Program-made: the position numbers and the translations under genes
Notes under the pieces: generated by a model
What the model was told of the DNA's origin: nothing
Databases searched by the model: none
What the model saw: only the letters and a program-made list of their open reading frames with translations
Origin: Methylohalobius sp964654415
GTDB taxonomy: Bacteria; Pseudomonadota; Gammaproteobacteria; Methylococcales; Methylothermaceae
Direction: 5' to 3'
NCBI GenBank assembly: GCA_964654415.1
Contig: CAZZIP010000014.1
Coordinates: forward strand, 5,507 to 69,506
DNA: 64,000 nt
Shown: piece after piece, positions 34,649 to 43,073 of the stretch
Position numbering within the stretch: the first letter of the stretch is position 1
Layout of the letters: every line of letters begins with the position of its first letter

Positions 34649-35787
34649 ACTGGCACCCTAGGCGTAATGGAAACCAGGCCGTTTCGCGTGAGCCGGAAGC
34701 TCTGCTTGAACTCGCCGCGCTTGAGGGTGCTGGTGACTCTCTCCACGTAGTAGAGCCCGTCGTAGGCTATGCCCGCACCGCGCACCCCCACCAGTTGCCG
34801 GGCCTTGAGCACCCGGCCGTAGCGCAGCACGTCCAGAGTGCCGTTGGCACTGACCGCATCCTGCGACTTTTTGGCCTCCGCGAGTCCACTGGAAATCGCC
34901 TGCATGGGATTCATCTTGGCGGTGTCCTTGAGCACGGTGAGATTGGCGATGGGCGTCGGCAACGCACCCAAAGGCGGTTGCAAAGGATTGAGCTTGGGGA
35001 TGAGAATCGGAATCGGCACCCGGGTCAGCGGGTTCTGGATGAAGACCACCGGCAGCACCCCCTTGGTAGGATCGAAGGAAAAACTCAGCGACTCCACGTT
35101 GGTCAGCGCGTCCATGTCCACGTTGAGCGCCGGCTGCGGTACGCCCACTTTGATCTCGGGTCCGAAGTAGGCGATGTTGGTGCCGGGCGTCGGCCCCGGT
35201 TCGACGTAAAAGACGTAGCCCACCTCGTCCGCCAGGCACCGAATGTATTGGAGGTCCGTGCCTTGCTGGGCGGGAATCTTGTCGACGGGGATGGGCACGT
35301 CCGGGAACAGCACGGGGATCACCAGCGGAATGAGGCCAAACAGCGCGTATTTGGCACACAACAGCGCCACCCGCGCCTCGATCGGCAGCGCCGGGAACGG
35401 CAGGCCGCTGAAATCCACCATGTCCATCACCTTGGTGAGGTCTTCGCCGGTCACCGTCACGGTACCGGGAGACCCGTTGCTCCCCGCCTGCACCTCGACG
35501 TTGGTCGTGACGCCGTCGAAGAGTGTCTGCGGCGTGCCGTTCACGGTCACGATCAGCATCACCCGCAAAGGCGGCGTCGCGGGACCGGTATTCTGCGCCC
35601 CGGCGATCAGAAAAATCGTGTTCAGCTCCGACTTGCTGCTGAACTGGAACGAAAGCTGGAAACCGCTGGGCGAATTCGCCGCCGTGGTGACCTGAACGCT
35701 CTCTAGCGCATCCATCACCACCCGCGGAGCCGGAATGGGCACCACCGGGCCCATCAGCAAGGTGAGCTGAATTCCTTTAGCCAGCAT
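34645..35787 (-). CDS. eCIS spike hub, gpD/VgrG N-terminal-like protein
   Basis: A 380-residue protein of the phage late-control D/gp27 type, the trimeric hub under the needle. A beta-barrel-like N-terminal half (VQVTTAANSPSGFQLSFQFS and VTVTGEDLTKVMDMVDFSG) is followed by a second barrel with IPAQQGTDLQYIRCLADEVG and YVFYVEPGPTPGTN. It ends with KRGEFKQSFRLTRNGL. The start overlaps the LysM gene by 11 bases. Together with the next gene it makes a full VgrG-like spike. Confidence 0.83.
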   Translation of the reverse strand: MLAKGIQLTLLMGPVVPIPAPRVVMDALESVQVTTAANSPSGFQLSFQFSSKSELNTIFLIAGAQNTGPATPPLRVMLIVTVNGTPQTLFDGVTTNVEVQAGSNGSPGTVTVTGEDLTKVMDMVDFSGLPFPALPIEARVALLCAKYALFGLIPLVIPVLFPDVPIPVDKIPAQQGTDLQYIRCLADEVGYVFYVEPGPTPGTNIAYFGPEIKVGVPQPALNVDMDALTNVESLSFSFDPTKGVLPVVFIQNPLTRVPIPILIPKLNPLQPPLGALPTPIANLTVLKDTAKMNPMQAISSGLAEAKKSQDAVSANGTLDVLRYGRVLKARQLVGVRGAGIAYDGLYYVERVTSTLKRGEFKQSFRLTRNGLVSITPRVPV

Positions 35788-36139
35788 CCGCTACTCCCGG
35801 AACGCCTTCCGGCAAGGTGATGCGTAGCCGCCGCCCGGCGGTCTCGGTCAGTTCCTCCGGCCGCATGGCGCGGTTGGCGTCGCAGATGCGCCAGTATTGC
35901 AGCGGATCGCCGAGATAGCGCGCGGCCAGATTGTCCAGCCGGTCTCCCTCGACCACCGTGTGCTCCTGCAACAGTGTGAAGTTCTCCGGCGGCGGCACGA
36001 AGCGGCGTTTCAGATACGCCACGATCGTGCCGTCCGGCCGCGTAAACTGAGCCGCGGCAATACCGTGGTAACGGCTGGTGGCAGGGAACAGCGGCGTGAC
36101 CAGGGCGTTGGCTTGTAGAAAGGCTTGGATTGGATCCAT
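35777..36139 (-). CDS. eCIS LysM-domain protein
   Basis: A 120-residue protein with one LysM-like domain. After a beta-rich start (ATSRYHGIAAAQFTRPDGTI) comes EHTVVEGDRLDNLAARYLGD with YWRICDANRAMRPEEL. This is the LysM pattern seen in tail-hub proteins such as P2 gpX and the LysM partner of Afp7. The start chosen is the ATG sharing one base with the previous stop (TGATG). A longer frame from upstream has no similarity. It is thought to clamp the hub to the first tube ring. Confidence 0.84.
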   Translation of the reverse strand: MDPIQAFLQANALVTPLFPATSRYHGIAAAQFTRPDGTIVAYLKRRFVPPPENFTLLQEHTVVEGDRLDNLAARYLGDPLQYWRICDANRAMRPEELTETAGRRLRITLPEGVPGVADAG

Positions 36140-36798
36140 CAGTCGATTCCCCCGATACCGAGTGCCGCGAAACTGCCCGGCTGGGCCTTCGCCGCGAGTT
36201 GTTCCTTGGTTTGCAGATAGCTTATAAACAGGCTTCCGCCCTTGTGGGCGAAGCCGAGGTCGTCCACCGAGAGCACGCGCAGCCCCAGGCTCACCTTGGC
36301 GCGGATCGGATTCAGGGCGGGATCGAAAGCTTCCTCGGTGATCGAGAAGTCCGTCAGCCGCACCGGCACCACGCGGCTCTTGCTCCACACGAACAGCATC
36401 AGCGGCGCCTCCATGGGCGCAATTTCCAGCGTCCCGGAACTGGCCTCGGCATCGACCCTAAGCAACTGGGCGCTGGTCGGATGCGCCAGGGATTCGAGCA
36501 CCGCCAGTTGAGGCTGGATGCCGTGCTCGACCACGGCGCGATGCTGGTCCGGAAATTCCAACTGGTCGGCGGCATCGATCTCAGCGTCCAGCTTGATGGT
36601 CTCGACCGCCGGCCCCTTAAAGCGCATGGGTTCCATGCGGTTGCCCGCCTCCCCGCCGGCCGCCTGAATCTGCAAGGTGCGCGACAGCGAGTCCGGATTG
36701 TATTGCAGCGAGATGATGCGCAGCACTCGCCCCGACTCGGGATCGATCAGCACCAGGCCACCCTTGAGGACCTTCGGTGAGTTGGGATAGGTGGTCAT
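36139..36798 (-). CDS. eCIS tube-initiator, Afp7-like (CIS_tube)
   Basis: A 219-residue protein of the type annotated as CIS tube/LysM-containing initiator (Afp7, T4 gp53-like role). It reads KGGLVLIDPESGRVLRIISL, then QYNPDSLSRTLQIQ, and FWSKSRVVPVRLTDFSIT is altered here to FVWSKSRVVPVRLTDFSI. The usual C-terminal LysM is provided by the separate downstream gene. It bridges hub and tube. An AT-rich start and typical spacing follow the DUF4157 gene by 40 bases. Confidence 0.82.
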   Translation of the reverse strand: MTTYPNSPKVLKGGLVLIDPESGRVLRIISLQYNPDSLSRTLQIQAAGGEAGNRMEPMRFKGPAVETIKLDAEIDAADQLEFPDQHRAVVEHGIQPQLAVLESLAHPTSAQLLRVDAEASSGTLEIAPMEAPLMLFVWSKSRVVPVRLTDFSITEEAFDPALNPIRAKVSLGLRVLSVDDLGFAHKGGSLFISYLQTKEQLAAKAQPGSFAALGIGGID

Positions 36799-36838
36799 GG
36801 CGCGTTATCCCTCCTGCTTTGCAACGCTGCACGTACGT

Positions 36839-37897
36839 TCATTTGCTGCTCTTGCATTCACGCCTCGTCAAAATCAGTTCGCCCGCAGGGCATCGGTAAT
36901 CGTAAAAACAAAGCGGCCGGTCGCGGGGCGGGGTCAGCGTGTTGATCGGAGGAACCCCGACGACGATATCCTGTTTGCGGACGATGACTCGAATCACACG
37001 CCCGTCGCTGAAGCGCACGATGCACGCATAGTTGCCCAGGGGGTTGGGCAGCTCGCACTCGATCTTTTCCGCGGTGCCGGGCGTTGATTTCAGCTCAGTG
37101 CGAACATAGTGCTCCGCCGCGCGCTTGCTGATGCTTTCCGGGTCACCGAACCAGCTGGGACAAGGGCTGACGTTCTCCTTCTTTTCACCTTCCGTTACGT
37201 TCTTTCCCTCGGTGCCCATCCGTCCGTCGACACCGATTCGCCCATCGATCGACGATTCCTGCCGCTGGATGAGCAGTCCGATCGGTGAGCCGTTTCCACG
37301 AATCGGTCCCAGCGTGCCGCTCTGTTGGACGACGTGCACCAGCTCATGGGCCATCAAATGCCGACCTTGCATGGAATCCGGCGCGTATTGGCCCATCCCG
37401 AACGACACATCTGGACCCACCGTATAGGCCAATGCATTCACCGCACGCGCGTATTCCCTCGCCTCCGCATTCGTATGAACCCGCACAGCGCCGAAGTCGT
37501 AACCAAAGCGCGGCTCGAAAAAGGCACGGGTCGCCGCATTCAACGGCTGATCGGACGAGCTCAGTACCTCATGAACGATCGGTGGCGCAAAACCCGCGCC
37601 GGCCGAGCCATACGCAGCATGATGTTGTACGCCCACAGAATTCCGCTGCGCCACTTCCCCTTCACTCATGCGCATGACGCGATCCGCCACCCAATCCGCC
37701 TTTCGCTCGTAGCTATCGCCCGGCTCGTTGACCTTGAGTTTGGTTTGCAGACCCAAGCGCTTCTTCCTGCCGCACTCCTCGCACTCGCCGCCTGCCATCG
37801 TGTAACTACCGCAGGCGCATTTGCGCTGGAGCAACCCGCTTGGCACCGGGATAAGAGAAGAATTTGCAGGGATTACCTTCCGCCATTGCGCGCTCAT
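36839..37897 (-). CDS. eCIS-core (DUF4157) protein 1, putative cargo
   Basis: A 352-residue protein with the eCIS-core (DUF4157) domain at about residues 75-195. It contains RFGYDFGAVRVHTNAEAREY and the zincin-like MAHELVHVVQQ (HELVH). A cysteine motif near the N-terminus (KCACG, then GECEECGRK) is shared with the second such protein. After residue about 210 the sequence diverges completely to a Gly/Glu-rich linker and a Cys-containing end (CPSWFGDPESISKR to CPAGELILTRRECKS). DUF4157 proteins commonly accompany eCIS clusters and are thought to be loaded cargo or toxin carriers. The C-terminus matches nothing I recognise. Confidence 0.8.
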   Translation of the reverse strand: MSAQWRKVIPANSSLIPVPSGLLQRKCACGSYTMAGGECEECGRKKRLGLQTKLKVNEPGDSYERKADWVADRVMRMSEGEVAQRNSVGVQHHAAYGSAGAGFAPPIVHEVLSSSDQPLNAATRAFFEPRFGYDFGAVRVHTNAEAREYARAVNALAYTVGPDVSFGMGQYAPDSMQGRHLMAHELVHVVQQSGTLGPIRGNGSPIGLLIQRQESSIDGRIGVDGRMGTEGKNVTEGEKKENVSPCPSWFGDPESISKRAAEHYVRTELKSTPGTAEKIECELPNPLGNYACIVRFSDGRVIRVIVRKQDIVVGVPPINTLTPPRDRPLCFYDYRCPAGELILTRRECKSSK

Positions 37898-38025
37898 ATC
37901 ATCTCTTCACTTGGTCAAGCACGGTTTCAGAAACATATCGATCCTCGCCTCTTTTTTATACCTGCCATCTCACCGCAGGTTAAGGTGATGCAGAAATCCC
38001 AACGTCACCCTCGCCACCGTCGAAT

Positions 38026-38050
38026 GTTGGGGTTCGTGCCTCACCCCAAC
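38026..38050. repeat. Palindromic hairpin between the two DUF4157 genes
   Basis: An 8-base inverted repeat, GTTGGGGT and ACCCCAAC, encloses nine bases in a 229-base stretch without a gene (37898-38126). It resembles dispersed GTTGGGG...CCCCAAC repeats known in many proteobacteria. No T-run follows on either strand, so it is not a normal terminator. The rest of the stretch shows no gene and no strong promoter. Confidence 0.55.
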
Positions 38051-38126
38051 TTACGTGGGTTATCCATTGTCTTTATGAACCTTTTAAGATAACGAGTCTG
38101 GAACATTTTTAGACTGCTTCATTTCC

Positions 38127-39599
38127 TCACGGCTTTTTGGGAGAGGAAGCAGAACTCGGCGTCGTCGTAAGCGACGCAGGTACCGTGAACTGTCCAAGAT
38201 CCGGTGCAGCGAAATTCACTGTGAAGGGCACGTCCCCCGATATCCCTGTCGCCTCGAACTGTGACAGCGGTACAGTAGCAACTGACTCCAGCTTTGTCCC
38301 GCAGTCGCCTGGACACAGATCGATGGTGTCCTTTACGGTGTAGTTGATGATCGGGGTCACAGTGAGTTCGCTGGCGGACAGCCGCGTCACCATAATTTTG
38401 CCGCTCGCCTGCCGCTCGTCGTTGAACGGCGAAGGTTTGGCGCCCGAGGGGCAGGCAAGCTGGTCCTTGCCGATGCCGCCGGCCAGGTTGCCGGGGATAT
38501 CTCGCGGGACGTTAAAGTTCATCTGATTGGTGCTCGCAGGATCGTCGAGCTCCGCGATGGCCTCCGGTATTTGAGAGGCGAGGTCGAGAGAGATCGTAGA
38601 GTTCAACGGTACCGACGGCGGTGTTTTGGCGAGACTCTTCCTCAGCTCGTCATAGAGAAAGCTGGTCGTCTTCTTCGTCGTCGGCGAATTGGTGAAATCC
38701 TTGCCGAAGTCGGCGCTCAGGTTCTTCGGCGACGATCCGCCCCACAGATACTCACTCCACAGGGGCACCACGCGTCTGTTGACCGCCGCGGATATGCCGG
38801 CCATTAGCCACAACGCTTTTTTGCTGCGATAGTATTCCGCCAATTTCTCACTACGGTAGGGATCACAGAACCCAGCAGGACACCAGGAGGGACGCCCGCA
38901 CTTCTTGGCCTTAGGTGCTCCGCTGCCCCCGTACTCCCGCTCGGCTACGACGTCGGGGTCGACCCCTGCTTCATACTGCCGCTGCACAACCGCCGATGAA
39001 GGCGAAACCGCGTTCTGCTGCACGATATGGGCAAGTTCGTGCGCGAGCAATCGTTGCCCCTCGCGCGTCTCCGGAGCAAATCGACCCGCACCAAACACGA
39101 CATTGCGTCCGACCGTATAAGCCAGAGCGTTCACTTCCCGCGCCGACCGCTCGGCGTCCGCGCCGGTATGCACCCGGACTTGGCTAAAATCGTAACCAAA
39201 GCGTTGCTCCATGTCCTGCCGTAACGCCGGCTCCAGCGGCTTGCCGGGACTGGCAAGAACCTGGTCCACACTGGCGGGCGCGGCTTCGGCCTGCCTGGCC
39301 GGTTGCCCGGCAAAGCGCTGGATGAGTGGTGGTGCGCCGTTAATGGCGGGACCTGCCGGCGTCGCCATCACCTGATCGGCGATGCGGTTCGCTTCCCGTT
39401 CGTATGCGTCGCCGGGTTCGCCGATCGCCAGCTTGGTCTGGATGCCCTGCATCTTCTTTTTCCGGCACTCCTCGCACTCGCCGCTCAGGCCCGATGAGCC
39501 GCCACAGGCGCATTTTCGCTGCAGCAGTCTGCCGCTAAGGGAAACGCCGGAAAGCGCCGGCTTGGCGGTAGCCGCTTGCAAGGGCGCTGCTGTCCTCAT
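38127..39599 (-). CDS. eCIS-core (DUF4157) protein 2, putative cargo
   Basis: A 490-residue protein. The N-terminus has the same Cys pattern as protein 1 (KCACGGSSGLSGECEECRKK), then GIQTKLAIGEPGDAYERE. The DUF4157 core (about residues 105-200) includes RFGYDFSQVRVHTGADAE and LAHELAHIVQQ (HELAH). The C-terminal 280 residues are unrelated to protein 1 and contain Cys pairs (GRPSWCPAGFCDPYR; DLCPGDCG), a charged helical part, and a long beta-rich end finishing in a Ser/Pro/Lys tail. It is a candidate effector or carrier. It overlaps the small gene upstream by four bases. Confidence 0.8.
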   Translation of the reverse strand: MRTAAPLQAATAKPALSGVSLSGRLLQRKCACGGSSGLSGECEECRKKKMQGIQTKLAIGEPGDAYEREANRIADQVMATPAGPAINGAPPLIQRFAGQPARQAEAAPASVDQVLASPGKPLEPALRQDMEQRFGYDFSQVRVHTGADAERSAREVNALAYTVGRNVVFGAGRFAPETREGQRLLAHELAHIVQQNAVSPSSAVVQRQYEAGVDPDVVAEREYGGSGAPKAKKCGRPSWCPAGFCDPYRSEKLAEYYRSKKALWLMAGISAAVNRRVVPLWSEYLWGGSSPKNLSADFGKDFTNSPTTKKTTSFLYDELRKSLAKTPPSVPLNSTISLDLASQIPEAIAELDDPASTNQMNFNVPRDIPGNLAGGIGKDQLACPSGAKPSPFNDERQASGKIMVTRLSASELTVTPIINYTVKDTIDLCPGDCGTKLESVATVPLSQFEATGISGDVPFTVNFAAPDLGQFTVPASLTTTPSSASSPKKP

Positions 39600-39853
39600 G
39601 ATTTGATCTCCCGTGCAATGCCGCGCGCGACTTGCGCTCCGATTGCGGAGGGTTTCGCCGCCGGTTCGATGCGCACCCCGTCTACTTTGAGCCGCGGTAA
39701 ATTTCCACGGGACACGAAATGCGCCGCGGCATTCGGTTCGGCGAGGAGAAGACGGCTCAACTCCTCGCGCAAGCCTTCGGAGAGGGAGTGCCGGTCTTCG
39801 TAGCGGAAACCTTTCAACACCAGCCGATCGATATGCACGATCACCCGTTTCAT
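39596..39853 (-). CDS. Small eCIS-linked protein of unknown function
   Basis: An 85-residue protein starting at the ATG that overlaps the ATPase stop (GTATGA). It reads MKRVIVHIDRLVLKGFRYED, then LSEGLREELSRLLLA and LPRLKVDGVRIEP, ending with ARGIAREI. I have the impression of similar small proteins next to DUF4157 genes in other eCIS clusters, but name no domain. Overlaps on both sides (ATPase and DUF4157 protein 2) tie it to cargo and ATPase, so it might be a cargo chaperone. That is only inference. Confidence 0.68.
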   Translation of the reverse strand: MKRVIVHIDRLVLKGFRYEDRHSLSEGLREELSRLLLAEPNAAAHFVSRGNLPRLKVDGVRIEPAAKPSAIGAQVARGIAREIKS

Positions 39854-41775
39854 ACCCACCCCCGCGTTTCGGCGTCCGTCAGGGGACGCTCGCGCTTGGC
39901 GGCTTCGCCGTGGGCGGCGAGCAGCAGGTGCACCATGCGCACCGGTTCGGCGGCTTCGGCAGCGAAAAAGGCGGCGTTGAGGGCGATGTTGCGGATGCTG
40001 CCGCCAGTGACGTGAAGCTGGGCGAGCTTGGCCGGGTCGAGCCCTTCGGTCGGGGTGGCGGCGGGAAAGATGCCGCGCCAGATAGCTTCGCGTTCGGCGG
40101 CGTCCGGGAAAGGAAACTGGATGATGAAGCGCAGCCGGCGCTGGAAGGCCGTATCCAGGGCCGCCTTCTGGTTGGTGGTCAGGATGGCGAGGCCGCGATA
40201 GGCTTCCATGCGCTGGAGGAGATAACTCACCTCGATATTGGCGTAACGGTCGTGGCTGTCCTTGACCTCGCTGCGCTTGCCGAACAGCGCGTCGGCCTCG
40301 TCGAACAAGAGGATGGCGCCGCTGTCCTCGGCGGCGTCGAACACCCGCCTGAGATTCTTCTCGGTTTCGCCGATGTACTTGCTGACCACCGCGGAGAGAT
40401 CGATACGGTACAGGTCCAGGTGCAGCTCGTTGGCCAGCACTTCGGCGGCCATGGTCTTGCCGGTGCCGCTCTCACCGGCAAACAGCGCCGAGATGCCGAG
40501 CCCGCGCGCGCCCTTGCCGGAAAAGCCCCATTCTTCGTAAACCTTGAGCCGGTGCCTCACGTGGGCAGCGATCTGGCGCAGCGTGGCTTTTTGCGGCTCG
40601 GGCAAGATCAGGTCGTCCCAGGTGGCGGCGGGGTCCAGGCGCTGCGCCAGGTCATCGAGCCGGGTACGGCCAAGCGCCCGGCAGGCTCGCCAGAGTTCGG
40701 CGTCGGGATGGGGGCTCGCGGCTAGTGTCGCGCGCAAGGCCGCGCCGGTGTTCGAAATCGTCTCGGCACTCAACCGGAACTGGCCAGCAACCCCTTCCAG
40801 CGCACCGTTGAGCCGGATGGCGGCTGTCCCCAGGGCCGCTTCCCACAGCCGTTTTTGCTCGCTGGCATCAGGTTTGTTGACGACGAACCTGAGGTTCGCC
40901 CGGTGCACCGCCAAAGGTTCGGGAGCGGAGAGGAACACCAGACCGCCGAGCCTTTCGGCCAGCCGAACCGCCGTCCCTTGAGCCGTTTCTTCCCGGTCGC
41001 AGTCGATCAGCAGCGCGGCTTCCAGCAACGCTGCCTCCCGCTGCCACAACACGGCCAGCGAATCCAGTTCGTGGATGGCGGCGGGAATGTCTCCTGCCCG
41101 CAACACGCAAAGCTGCAAACCCATCGCTGAGGCGACCCGAGCCGCGACGTCCTGCCGCCCCGAGGCATCGTCCCCCAGCAATTGCACGATCGGCCAGGAT
41201 TCGCGTCCCTCGAAGGCCTCCAGCACCGCTTCGGCAATCCTGAGTTGAGACTCGGCCATCGTCCGGACCGGCGGACGCAGCTGTAACAGCGGTTGCAGGC
41301 GGACATCGAGATAATTCACCCCGGCGAGATAGTGCAGGACCCGCTCGTCGATCTTCAGACGGGCAGCGCAAAGTCCGGCGTTCTCGTCCACCTCGATCAG
41401 CCGCCAGCGGCGCAGCGGGCGGGCCGGCGTAAGCGCGCTCCAATGGGCGTGGTCGAGGACGGCGAGCGCCAGGCCGAAAGTGACATAGACCCTGGAATTC
41501 TGACCCTGGGCCGCCGCGCAACGGGCGGCCAGTTCGCTGTCCATCTCCGTCCCGGCGCAGAGGAGCAGCAGGTCGCGCTCGAAAGGACTCAGATCGAACC
41601 GTTCGGCCAGATCGTCGATGGCAGAGGGCGCGGACATCGCGGCCCGCGCGGAGTCCAAAACGGCCGGATTATGGCGCACATTTCCGTCGAGCCGCGCCTT
41701 CAGGCGGGCGAACTCCGCTGTCAGCAGGCGCTGGTTGGCGGCGGTCCAGTCGTGTTCGAACTCCCGGGCGTTCAT
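39850..41775 (-). CDS. eCIS AAA+ ATPase, Afp15-like
   Basis: A 641-residue AAA+ ATPase. The C-terminal AAA module has Walker A GESGTGKT (residues 434-441), Walker B ILLFDEADALFGKRSEVKDS and sensor I ILTTNQKAALD with arginines in AFQRRLRF. An earlier module (about residues 195-330) keeps only a degenerate P-loop (LLGDDASGRQDVAAR), and the first 190 residues form an extra helical domain. eCIS clusters always carry one such ATPase (Afp15/Pvc15), needed to assemble the particle, perhaps for recycling or cargo loading. It overlaps the Pvc16-like gene and the small gene by four bases each. Confidence 0.9.
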   Translation of the reverse strand: MNAREFEHDWTAANQRLLTAEFARLKARLDGNVRHNPAVLDSARAAMSAPSAIDDLAERFDLSPFERDLLLLCAGTEMDSELAARCAAAQGQNSRVYVTFGLALAVLDHAHWSALTPARPLRRWRLIEVDENAGLCAARLKIDERVLHYLAGVNYLDVRLQPLLQLRPPVRTMAESQLRIAEAVLEAFEGRESWPIVQLLGDDASGRQDVAARVASAMGLQLCVLRAGDIPAAIHELDSLAVLWQREAALLEAALLIDCDREETAQGTAVRLAERLGGLVFLSAPEPLAVHRANLRFVVNKPDASEQKRLWEAALGTAAIRLNGALEGVAGQFRLSAETISNTGAALRATLAASPHPDAELWRACRALGRTRLDDLAQRLDPAATWDDLILPEPQKATLRQIAAHVRHRLKVYEEWGFSGKGARGLGISALFAGESGTGKTMAAEVLANELHLDLYRIDLSAVVSKYIGETEKNLRRVFDAAEDSGAILLFDEADALFGKRSEVKDSHDRYANIEVSYLLQRMEAYRGLAILTTNQKAALDTAFQRRLRFIIQFPFPDAAEREAIWRGIFPAATPTEGLDPAKLAQLHVTGGSIRNIALNAAFFAAEAAEPVRMVHLLLAAHGEAAKRERPLTDAETRGWV

Positions 41776-43073
41776 GTGATGGTAATCCGGCGGTCGAGGA
41801 ACACCGGCGGTTTGGCCGCGCGGTCGATGATCGGGCTGTCTATCCCGTCGATCCGCAGTCGTGCCAAATGGGAACCGACCGGCGCGTCCTCGATCACGAA
41901 GTTGAGTGCAGTGACCGGCGGCACGTAAGCCTCCGGCGCGAACTCCTGCTGGCCCAGCACCAGAACCGCCCGCTGTCCGGCGCGTAGGGCGGGAAGGAAA
42001 TTCAGCGTGAAACTGGCGGTTCCGTTGCCATCGCGGACCACGCTCATGGGCAAGCCGGTGATGTCAGGAGCCAACGTCAAGGCGAGCCGGTTGGTCTCGC
42101 GCGGCTCGGTCTCACCCGGACGGACCACCCGCGCGCCGACACGCCAGACCCCAACCGGAAAGCTGGCCGCCTGCGCCGCGGGGATGGAAAACTGAATCAG
42201 CGCGGCGCCTCCCGTTCCCATGGCAGGGATGCTCTGCTCCACCTCGAAACGATCGTTGCTGAGCAACACCGTGCGCCCGGTGCCGTCCAGGTGGTGGCCT
42301 TCGAGATCGATGGTCTCGCCCAGCCGCGCCACAGGCTGGCTACCGGACGGCTTGACTGCTTCCAACGTCGGAAGCGGAGGCACCAGGCTGGGTTCCACCA
42401 CCACGCCGCGGTCGCGTTGGGTGATGGGATCGATCGGGCCGCGGGAGAGTACCGGGAGGGGCGAACGAACGGGCGCGACGGCCTCGATCAGCACTACGCT
42501 CACCACATAGGCAGCGGTGGGCCGGTAGTGGCTCTGGATCGCGGTCCAGAGCTTGGACATTTCCTCGGTATTGAGGTACGTTGGGGTGATTTTGATCTGC
42601 TCGATCTGGTCCGCCAGGCCCGACTCGGCCAGGGCGCGCTGCAGCGGCGTGCCGGGCGGCGGCGAGGGAGTTAGGGCATTGCGGATCGCCTGGCGAGCGA
42701 GCACCGGGGTTTCATGCAGAAATTGCATGGCGTAGCCGAGCAGGATCTCGGCGTGTAAGTCGCCGCTGCTGTAGGCCGAAATGAGGTAGTGCAGGTCGAG
42801 GGCGAGCGGCGGGTTGGAGAGGCGATGCCGCCCCGAGGCGTCGCGTGAGGGCAGTCCCTCGTTGCGCCAGCCGGTGTTGGGCGTGACCTGGTGCAGGAAC
42901 AGGTTGAGCTGGGAGGCTTCGTTGCCGTTGGGCGGGACCACCCGGTCGGGCGGGCCGACGCTCACCGAAACCGAACCGCCGATGACGGCCGCCACGTTCT
43001 GATTGATCAGGCCGTCTTGAAGCAAGTCGCGCAACACGGCGGTAACTCCGGCGATGGCGAGCGCGCTGCTCAT
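41772..43073 (-). CDS. eCIS tail terminator, Pvc16/DUF4255
   Basis: A 433-residue DUF4255 protein, the Pvc16/Afp16 type that caps the distal tube and sheath and fixes their length. The conserved N-terminus reads MSSALAIAGVTAVLRDLLQD, then NLFLHQVTPNTGWRNEG with PPLALDLHYLISAYSSGD and HAEILLGYAMQFLHETPV. Behind it lies an Ig-like extension (about residues 240-430) such as PVARLGETIDLEGHHLDGTG. This addition is longer than the Afp16 core and may display outward. It overlaps neighbours by four bases on both sides. Confidence 0.9.
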   Translation of the reverse strand: MSSALAIAGVTAVLRDLLQDGLINQNVAAVIGGSVSVSVGPPDRVVPPNGNEASQLNLFLHQVTPNTGWRNEGLPSRDASGRHRLSNPPLALDLHYLISAYSSGDLHAEILLGYAMQFLHETPVLARQAIRNALTPSPPPGTPLQRALAESGLADQIEQIKITPTYLNTEEMSKLWTAIQSHYRPTAAYVVSVVLIEAVAPVRSPLPVLSRGPIDPITQRDRGVVVEPSLVPPLPTLEAVKPSGSQPVARLGETIDLEGHHLDGTGRTVLLSNDRFEVEQSIPAMGTGGAALIQFSIPAAQAASFPVGVWRVGARVVRPGETEPRETNRLALTLAPDITGLPMSVVRDGNGTASFTLNFLPALRAGQRAVLVLGQQEFAPEAYVPPVTALNFVIEDAPVGSHLARLRIDGIDSPIIDRAAKPPVFLDRRITIT

